In this document: in pieces, positions 56,019 through 64,000 of the stretch | Numbering within the stretch: the stretch's first letter is position 1 | Layout: each line of letters starts with the position of its first letter | Source of the DNA: Dugong dugon | Taxonomy: Eukaryota; Chordata; Mammalia; Sirenia; Dugongidae | Reading direction: 5' to 3' | Assembly (NCBI GenBank): GCA_030035585.1 | Contig: CM057464.1 | Coordinates: 32,957,365 to 33,021,364, forward strand | DNA: 64,000 bases | Position numbers and translations under genes: made by a program | Notes under the pieces: generated by a model | What the model saw: only the letters and a program-made list of their open reading frames with translations | Databases searched by the model: none | Told to the model about the DNA's origin: nothing

Positions 56019-59000
56019 TTACAACAGAGGTCTTATACAATATTTGTCCTTTTGTGGTTGACTTATTTCACTCAGCATAATGTCCTCCAATTTCATCCAC
56101 GTTATGAGATAATTCACAGATTCATCACTGTTCTTTCTCATTGCATAATACTCCATTGTGTGTATGTACCATAGTTTGTTTATCCATTCATCTGTTGATG
56201 GGCATCTAGGTTGTTTCCATCTTTTTGCTATTGTGAACAATGCTGCCATGAACATAGGTGTGCATATGTCTATTTGAATGACGACTCTTATTTCTCTAGG
56301 ATATATTCCTAGGAGTGGGATTGCTGGATCGTATGGTATTTCTATTTCTGGCTTTCTAAGGAAGCGCCCTATCATTTTCCAAAATGGTTGTATCATTTTG
56401 CATTCCCACCAGCAGTGCATAAGAATTCCGATCTCCACGCAGCCCCTCCAACATTTGCTATTTCCAGTGTTTTTGATTAGTGCCAGTAAAGCCGGGGTGG
56501 GATGGTATCTCATTGTGGTTTTAATTTGCGTTTCTCTAATGGCTAGTGATCGCGAGCATTTCCTCATGTGTCTGTTGGCCGTTGGAATGTCTTCTTTGGT
56601 GAAGTGTCTGTTCATTTCCTTTGCCCATTTTTTAATCGGATTATTTGTCTTTTTGTTGTAGAGGTGTTGGATTTTCTTGTAGATTATGAAGATTAGACCT
56701 ATGTCTGACTTGTACAGTCCAAAATTTTTTTCGCAGTCTGTAGGTTCTCTTTTTACTCTTTTGGTGAAGTATTTTGAAGAGCATAGGTGTTTGATTTTTA
56801 GAAGATTCCAGTTATCTAGCTTATCTTCTGGGGTTTGTGTGTTGATGGTTATGGTTTATATCCTGTTAATGCCGTGTATTAAGGCTTGTAGCGTTGGTCC
56901 TATTTTTCCTTCTACGAACTTAAAAGTTTTGGGCTTTATATTTAGGTCTTTGATCCATTTTGAATTAGTTTTTGTATATGGCATGAGGTATGGGTCCTGT
57001 TTCATTTTTTTGCAGACGGATATCCAGTTTTGCCAGCACCGTTTATTAAAGAGACTGTCTTTTCCCCATGTGATGGACTTTGGGCCCTTGTCGAAGATCA
57101 GGTGACCGCAGGTGGATGGATTTACATCTGAGTTCTCAATTCGGTTCCATTGGTCAATGTATCTGTCATTGTACCAGTACCAGGCTGTTTTGACTATTGT
57201 AGATGTATAGTAGGTTCTGAGGTCAGGTAGTGTGAGTCCTCCAACTTTATTCTTCTTCTTCAGTAATGCTTTACTTATTCAGGGCTTCTTCCCTTTCTAT
57301 ATAAAGTTAATGATTAGTTTTTCCATCTCTTTGAAGAATGTTGTTGGTATTTGGATTGGGATTGCATTATATTTGTAAACTGCTTTGGGTGGAATTGTCA
57401 TTTTCACAATGTTGAGTCTGCCTACCCATGAGCATGGTATGTTTTTCCATTTATGTAGATCCCTTTGGGTTTCTTGCAGTAGTGTTCTGTAGTTTTCTTT
57501 GTATAGGTCCTTTACACCCCTGGTTAGATTTATTACTAAGTATTTTATTTTTTTAGGGGCTATTATAAATGGTATTCTTTTCTTGATTTCCTTTTCATCG
57601 TTCTCCTTATTGGTGTATAGGAATCCAACTGATTTTTGTATGTTTATCTTGTATCCTGCTACTCTGCTAAATCTTTGTATTAGTTTCAGTAGATTTCTCA
57701 TGGAGTCTTTAGGGTTTTCTATGTATAGTATCACATAATCCACAAACAGGGACAGTTTAACTTCTTCATTACCAGTTTGGATGCCCTTTTATTTCTTTTT
57801 CTTGCCTTATTGCTCTAGCTAGAACTTCCAGCACAATGTTAAATAGGAGTGGTGATAAAGGGCATCCTTGTCTTGTTCCTGTTCTCAAGGGGAATGTTTT
57901 CAGCCTCTCTCCATCAAGAATAATGTTGGTCGTTGATTTTGCATAGATGCCCTTTATTATGTTGAGAAATTTCCCTTTTATACCTATTTTACTGAGAGTT
58001 TTTATCAAGAATGGGTGTTGGACTTTGTCGAATGCCTTTTCGCGTCAATTGAGATGATTGTGTGATTCTTTTCTTTCCTTTCCTTTTATTTATGTGGTGG
58101 ATTACATTGATTGATTTTCTAATGTTGAACCATCCTTGCATACCTGATATGAGTCCTACTTGGTAATGGTGTATTATTTTTTTGATATGATGCTGAATTC
58201 TATTGGTTGGAATTTTGTTGAGAATTTTTTCATTTATATTCATGAGAGCTATTGGTCTGTAATTTTCTTTTTTTGTGGCGTCTTTGCCTGGTTTTGGGAT
58301 CAGGGTTATGCTAGCTTCATAGAAAGAATTCATAAGTGTCACTTCCTTTTCTATGTTCTGAAATAGTTTGAGTAGTACTGGTACAAGCTCTTCTCTGAGT
58401 GGTTGGTAGAATTTTCTGGTGAAGCCATCTGGGCCATGGTTTTTTTTTGTTGGGAGTTTTTTAATTACCTTTTCAGTCTCTTCTCTTGTTGTGGGTCTGT
58501 TTGGATTTTCAACATCACTTAGTGGTAGTTTGGGTAGGTAATGTGTTTCTAGAAATTTATCCATTTCCTCTAGGTTTTCAAATTTGTTGGAGTATAGTTT
58601 TTCATAGCACTCTGTTATCATCCTTTTTATTTCAGTTGGGTCTGTTGTAATGTCCCCCATTTCATTTCTTATTTGGGTTGTTTGCATCCTCTCCTGTTTT
58701 TCTTTTGTCAGTCTGGCCAGTGGTTTGTCGATTTTGTTGATTCTTTCAAAGAACCAGCTTTTGTTTTTGTTGATTCCTTCTATTGTTTTTCTGTTCTCTG
58801 TTTTGTTTATTTATGCTCTGATCTTTATTATTTCCTTTCTTCCAGTGGCTGCGGGTTTTTTTTTGCTGTTCTCTTTCTATTTGTTTGAGTTGTGTGGTTA
58901 ATGTTTTGATTTTGTCCCTTTCTTCTTTTTTGATGTGTGCATCTATTGCTAGAAATTGTCCTCTGAGGACTGCCTTTGCTGTGTCCCAAAAGTTTTGGTA

Positions 59001-59838
59001 TGATGTGTTTTCATTCTCATTTGATTTTAGGAATTTTTTGATTCCATCTATCACCCAGTGATGTGTAAGCAGGGTATTATTCAGTTTCCATGTAATTGAT
59101 TCTTTTTCCTTGCTCTTTCTGTTGTTAATTTCTAACTTGATGGCATTGTGGTCAGAGAAGATACTTTGAATTATCTCAACGTTTTGGATCTTGTTGAGGA
59201 TTGCTCTGTGGCTTAAGATGTGGTCTGTTCTGCAGAGCGTTCCATGTGCATTGGAAAAGAATGTGTACTTTGCAGCTGTTGGATAGAGTGTTCTATATAG
59301 ATATATGAGGTCAAGTTGGCTGATTGTGTCCTTTAGGTCTTCTGTATCTTTGCTGAGTTTCTTTTTAGTTGTTCTGTCCTTTACTGAGAGTGGTGTGTTG
59401 AAGTCTCTTACTATTATTGTGTAACTGTCAATTTCTCTTTTCAGTGTTGTTAAGAGTTTGTATTATGTATTTTGGAGCCCTGTCATTGGGTGTGTAGTTG
59501 TTTATTATGGTTATGTCTTCATGATGGATCATCCCCTTAATCATTATATAGTGTTCTTCTTTGTCTTTTATGGTGGATTTTGTTTTGAAGTCTATTTTAT
59601 CTGAGATTAGTATTGCCACTCCTGCTCTTTTTTGGTAGTTTTTAGCTTGATATATTTTTTTCCAACCTTTAACTTTTAATAAATTCACATCTTTGTTTCT
59701 AAGGTGTGTCTCTTGTAGACAGCGTATTGATGGATCCTGTTTTCTTATCCATTCTGTCACTCTCCGTCTCTTTTTGGGTGCATTGAGTCCATTTACATTC
59801 AGTGTAATTATTGATAGATGTGAGTTTGTTGCTGTCAT
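56019..59838 (-). pseudogene. L1 ORF2 of element 3, broken
   Basis: It starts MTATNSHLSIITLNVNGLN with the endonuclease readable to CLQETHLRN and AILISDKIDF (59428-59838). The reverse transcriptase is readable at 57989-58687 ([22 protein letters not shown]) and 57769-58008 ([18 protein letters not shown]). At the catalytic box the sequence reads FVDY (57735-57746), so the second aspartate has been lost. The C-terminal 198 codons at 56019-56615 are open and include CWRGCVEIGILMHCWWEC and [13 protein letters not shown]. The ORF is of normal length overall (about 1,273 codons) but divided by stops and shifts. Confidence 0.88.
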
Positions 59839-60274
59839 TTTGTGGTGCTTTTTTTGTGGTGCTGATGTTTTCTTTGTTCTTCTTACTCTCCTGTGCTGAG
59901 TCACTTTTGTTTGTGGATTTTTTTTTCATTTCTTTTGTTTTTGCTGAGTCTTTATGTTTTTCCTCTTTATTTTTGTGAGTATGTTTATTGACTTTCTTTT
60001 TGGTTACCATGAAATTTACCCTTATCTTTCTTAGTTTGAAGCAGTCTATTATTACTTGGTATCACCTTGCCTTCCTCTCCATTAGAAGGTTCTATACCTA
60101 TACTGTTTATTCCCTCTTTTATTATTCTGATGTTGTTGTCAATTACTGATTAACTGCTCTGATTTCCTGTTGTATTTCTTTTGGTTTTGGATAGTCCTTG
60201 AGAGTTCATTTCCTAGATTGGTATCTGGCTGGTAGGATCCTACATCCTAGGTTCTGCTAGTGAGCTGAAGTTGT

Positions 60275-61168
60275 TTGTTCTCAGATCGAAGAACTCCCTT
60301 TAATAATTCTTGTAAGTTTGGTTTGGTTTTTACATATTCCCTTAATTTGTTTATCTGGAAATGTCCTAATTTCACCATCATATCTGAATGAGAGTTTGGC
60401 AGGATATATTATTCTTGGTTGGCAATTTTTTTTCTTTCAAGATTTTATATATGTCATCCCATTGCCTTCTTGCCTGCATGGTGACTTCTTGTTTTTCACG
60501 AGCTGCTCTCAGAATTCTTTGTCTTTGGTTTTGGCGAGTGTGATTATGATATGCCTTGGTGATTTTCTTTTGGGGTCTATCCTATATGGGGTTTGTTGAG
60601 CTTCTTGGATGACCAGCTTTTCATCTTTCATGTTATTGGGGAAGTTTTCTGTCAGCAGTTCTTCAATGATCCTCTCTGTGTTTTCTGTTTTCTGCCCCTG
60701 CTCCGGAACTCCAATCACTCGCAATTTTTGCTTTTGATTGTATCCCACGTAACTCTCGAGGTCTCTTCATTTTTCTTTTTTCTGAGTTTTCCTCAGACAG
60801 TGTTGTAGCCAAGTGTTTGTCTTCAGTCTTTCACCATTTCAAATCTGCTCCTCAGCCCCTCTATGACACCATCCATTTCTCAAATCTGTTGTTTATCTTT
60901 TGGATTTCCAATTGTTGTTTTTGTATAATTTCTAGTTGTGAATTTATTTCAGCATTTTTTTCCTGCATTATTTTCCTGAATTCTTCCAATTTTTTGTCTG
61001 TATTTCCATGAATTTGTCTATTTTTTCCTCATATTTGTCTGCTTTTTGCTTCAACTTTTGGAGAATTCTGAGTATTAGAGATTTGAATTCCCTATCAGGT
61101 AGTTCTAGTGCCTTTTCTTCCACTGGAAAGTCATCTGGTGTTCTATTTTGGACGCCTACTGGAACCAT
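60275..61168 (-). pseudogene. L1 ORF1 of element 3, broken
   Basis: The N-terminus is readable at 60968-61168 (MVPVGVQNRTPDDFPVEEKA, Lys-rich helix). The middle is at 60509-60748 (ERIIEELLTENFP, KRKSPRHIIITLAKTKD). The CTD is interrupted by a deletion at about 60480. The C-terminal end lies near 60300. Confidence 0.8.
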
Positions 61169-61169
61169 C

Positions 61170-62624
61170 CTGTCCTGTTTTTGTAAATGTTTTGATATTG
61201 TCTGCTGTCTTCGGGGCAGTCCAGTAGTTATTTTTCTTGTTTGTTGATTGTAGACTTATTTCTTTCATCCTTTTTTTTTTTTTTTTTTTTTTAATTTGGC
61301 TGTCTGAGTAGGCGGGCTGTGTGTTATTTGTTGTTTGCTCATCTGTTGGCACGATACTTTACACCTCCTTCTCCAATTGGCAGGGTCAGTCGCTCAGATA
61401 TGGTCCAGCAGGGCAGGTCTAGCTGAAGAGGAGTTACTGGGATGGGTTGTTTGTGGCACTTACTACAGCCACCAGGGCGGGTCAGTAATCAGTGCAGGCA
61501 GGTTCCAGTAGGCTGTGCCTGTGCTGCTTGGTGGTGTGATGTTAAGCGCATGGTGTAGGTAGACAGGATGTAGAGGGGAGATTGTTATGTGTGGAGCTAA
61601 GATGGATATGGGAGAGAGGAGAGAGGAACAGGAGCCAAAAACGTATAAACAAACAAAAAAGAGTGCTAGGGGAAGCTTGCTGTTGGAGTGGAGAGATGAG
61701 AGACAATGAAATGGAGAAAAACAAAAAGGGGAAGAAGAAAAAAAAGAATGAATAAATAAAAATCAGAAAGGAAAATGGAGAGCAAAACTCCCAGGGATCC
61801 CACCAGTGCAGCTATGAGGTCTGGTGAAGTTGTTCTCAGGTGTTGCAGTACAGCCTGGCTAGAAGGCATAGAGATATTCAGTGCCAGGTATTCAGGGAAC
61901 AGAAAGAGAAGGAAGGTATTGAGAGACGAGAAACTGAGTAATGAAGAAAGACAAAAAGGGAAAAAGAGGGAAAATAAAATAAAATAAATTCAAAAAAAGA
62001 AAAAAAGAACAAGAAAAGCCCCCCAAAAAACAGAAGGAAAAAAAACCCATGAAAAAAGAAATGCCCTCAGGGATCCCTCTGGGCATCTGTGCAAGCCGAG
62101 GTGGTAGGCTCCAAGCCGTGCAGCACCACCCAGCCAGAACGGGCTCCCAACTCAAGAAAAGGAAAAGAAAACACACAAACAGTTCAAAACAAACAAACAA
62201 ACAAAAGCCCCAAGATCGCACCAGTGCGGCAGCCCAGACCAGGAAGCAGCTCCACACTTAAACGGAGCTCCGCAGCCCCTCAAGAAGAAGCAAAGATGGC
62301 GCACGGAGCCAGGTCTTTGAGCAAAAGGAGGGGGAGGTGGTGAGAGGTAAGGAAGAAATCAAAAGAAGCAGAAAAAAAGCAACACCAGCAGTCAACAAAT
62401 GGCACTCAAAGAGCCGGCCAGTGTGGGCGGGTGGATTCCAAACAGCCGGTGCTTCCCGGACCAGAGACTGTAGCCACGGGAAGCAGAGGAGGCTGAATAG
62501 GGGTGAAGAAAGGTGGGGGATGGGAAAGCGTATTTCACAAATTACCAGTTGTTCTGTCTCCCGCTGTAAGCTCTGTGAAGCTACTTTCTCATACCCCCTA
62601 TTTGCTGGTTTTTGATAGGAGTCC
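61170..62624 (-). promoter_or_regulatory. L1 element 3, 5' UTR with repeated modules
   Basis: Collinear with element 1's 5' UTR. Module starts on the plus strand are at about 61788, 62063, 62208 and 62398. AAAGATGGCGCACGG at 62291-62305 is YY1-like on the plus strand. A T run lies at about 61269-61292. Confidence 0.6.
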
Positions 62625-62639
62625 CTGTTTTTTTGTTTT

Positions 62640-63047
62640 TGTTTTAGTATGTGATTAAAGAATTTCATACTCTGTGGATTTCCAATCTTATTTGCTCATG
62701 GATTCTTCTGTCTCTCTCCCTTTTTGTCCCCATCCTGTACTTACACCAGATTCATGCCAACCTCCACTTCATGACAGCTTTCACAGGAAATCCAATCATA
62801 TGAATGGCATTGTGATTTTTGCACTTTACAAAGATGTGCGGGATGATGGGAGTGTGGGTCACATCACAACCTCTGATTATCTCCAGATCCTCAGCATCAC
62901 CCTGCCTATGAAGCTTCCACCCACTCATAAAGCTGGTGCTTATGACAAGTGGCTCTACCCACCTCTCCTAAGTCCCTGAATGCTGTAGACCGGGCCCCTG
63001 ATCCACAATCTTATTATATAGCAATATTAAATACAATAATAGTAGGA
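62640..63047. other. Unique sequence with a 101-codon frame
   Basis: A plus frame at 62674-62979 encodes a protein with no motif I recognise. The start context is ordinary, and there is no splice or promoter evidence. I do not call a gene. Confidence 0.4.
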
Positions 63048-63240
63048 GCAACTACCATTTATTGAGCATCTAGTATGTTAGAGGTCCCAAACTAGGAGCT
63101 TACCCGCATTATCTCATCTAACTCTTCAACTCTTGAGGCCATTTTACAGACAAGCAAACAGAAGCAGAGAGAGGGTAAGTAACTTGCCCAAAGTAACCCA
63201 GGTTAACAGGCAAATCTATCAGTCACCGAAGTACAGCGTC
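63048..63240 (+). repeat. MIR element
   Basis: 'actaccatttattgagcatc', 'gcattatctcatctaactct', 'attttacagacaagcaaaca' and 'gtaagtaacttgcccaaagt' follow MIR closely. Confidence 0.85.
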
Positions 63241-63696
63241 TTAACAAAGCACCATATTAAAATTGTCTTCAATTACTCAATGCTGAAGATACATTCTCTG
63301 TACAACAATGAAATAGGTCTCAACACAGTTTTAAATACAGGAACCTCAGTTACTCAGAATGATAAATCAGTGAATGGGTATTGATATATGTTAATGTCCC
63401 TGAGAATTAAAATGACAGTGTTTCAAATGCTGAGCTTTTTAAATGTTTACTCTTTCTGGTGAAAATCTTTCCAAAAGGGACTAGACACTGTTGTACATTA
63501 GTTAACAGAACATAGTGAACTAAATCTGAGTGCTTCTAGATGGTTTGTTTTTGAGACACAGAAAGCATTTTTTTTGTACTCAGTGTATTGACGAAGCCAC
63601 AGAGGATCAGTGCCTTTACAGCAATAGGTGGTTCTTATGTGGGTTTTCATTAGATACCACCCTTCCCCCAGGCTATGAGTTAGAATTCCCTCTCTG
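63241..63696. other. Unique sequence
   Basis: No feature recognised. Confidence 0.45.
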
Positions 63697-64000
63697 TCTT
63701 AGTTCTTTAGTGCTGCTATAACAGAAATACCACAAGTGGATGGCTTTAACAAACAGAAATTTATTCTTTCACAGTTTAGGAGGCTAGAAGTCCAAATTTA
63801 GGGTGCCAGCTCTAGGAGAAGGCTTTCTCTGTGGGCTCTGGAGGAAGGTCCGTGTCTCTTCTGAGTTTCTGCTCCTGGGTGAGCTTCATGTGGCTTGGTA
63901 TCTCTCTTCCTCCATCTCTGCTTGCTCACTTGCTTTTTAAACTCTTTTATATCTCAAAAGAGATTGACTCAAGATACACCGTACACTAATCCTGCCTCAT
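63697..64000 (+). mobile_element. Unnamed dispersed repeat, cut by the window end
   Basis: 'cttagttctttagtgctgct' through 'aacagaaatttattctttca' and 'atatctcaaaagagattgac' match the repeat at 12356-12660 nearly base for base with a small deletion. The unit continues beyond the window. Confidence 0.7.

Larger units (their letters stand above)
54832..62624 (-). mobile_element. L1 element 3, near full length, antisense
   Basis: About 7.8 kb: composite 3' UTR (54832-56018), ORF2 (56019-59838), spacer, ORF1 (60275-61168) and 5' UTR (61170-62624). Its 5' end stops at TTGATAGGAGTCC, about 230 bases short of the 5' end of elements 1 and 2, so it is slightly 5'-truncated. CTGTTTTTTT at 54819-54828 and 62625-62634 may be the target duplication, but it is low-complexity. 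Both ORFs are broken. Confidence 0.88.

Noticed and set aside
54819-62634. CTGTTTTTTT as firm target duplication of L1 element 3
   Set aside because: Low-complexity T run beside a SINE T tail; the match could be coincidence, so it is only mentioned as possible.
62674-62979. 101-codon frame in unique sequence
   Set aside because: No recognisable domain, splice signal or promoter, and the length is within chance for this base composition. Conservation in other mammals would change this view.

Overview
This window is mammalian nuclear DNA, almost certainly from an afrotherian and most likely an elephant (proboscidean). The diagnosis rests on its repeats. At least 17 copies of the tRNA-derived AfroSINE-type short element are present (heads like GGAGCCCTGGTGG, cores like ATGAGTCGGAATCGACTC). 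There are also RTE-type LINE 3' ends that share the CAACTAACAACAAC-type tail with those SINEs, and L1 elements of a lineage with its own 5' UTR types. Older pan-mammalian repeats (MIR, L2, MER5A, L1M-like 3' ends) lie underneath. I find no host protein-coding exon, no structural RNA gene that looks functional, and nothing bacterial or viral. The long open frames come from decayed L1 and RTE elements or are chance frames.

Layout: 1-3.3 kb is mostly unique AT-rich sequence with a perfect 22-bp palindrome. At 3.9-4.45 kb an RTE fragment and two SINEs are stacked on one target site, giving three copies of the same 14-bp target duplication. An antisense L1 piece carrying only 5' UTR, ORF1 and spacer lies at 5.2-8.2 kb. 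A dense cluster of MER5A, MIR, AfroSINE and RTE occupies 8.3-10.25 kb. From 10.25 to 27.2 kb unique sequence alternates with MIR, L2, MER5A, AfroSINE and RTE-derived elements, including one chimeric element with a tRNA-Gly-like head at 17.9 kb. A second antisense L1 of about 8.1 kb lies at 27.85-35.95 kb, preceded by a separate 3' fragment. From 36 to 41 kb there are MIR, RTE and old L1 copies. A sense-strand L1 of a different 5' UTR class fills 41.4-48.9 kb. RTE, SINE and old L1 pieces follow to 54.8 kb. A third antisense L1 of about 7.8 kb fills 54.8-62.6 kb. The window ends in MIR and part of an unnamed dispersed repeat that also occurs whole at 12.36 kb.

By my hand-drawn boundaries L1-derived DNA makes up somewhat under half of the window. 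All three near-full-length L1 copies have broken ORF1 and ORF2 (stops and frameshifts), so none should be retrotransposition-competent. The features most worth a second look are structural. They are the triple target duplication, the ORF1-only L1 with matching flanks, the repeated modules in the L1 5' UTR, the duplicated terminal segment in the L1 3' UTR, the tRNA-Gly/RTE chimera, and the inverted MER5A pair. All boundaries were read by eye and may be off by 5-20 bases; family names were not checked against a repeat library.
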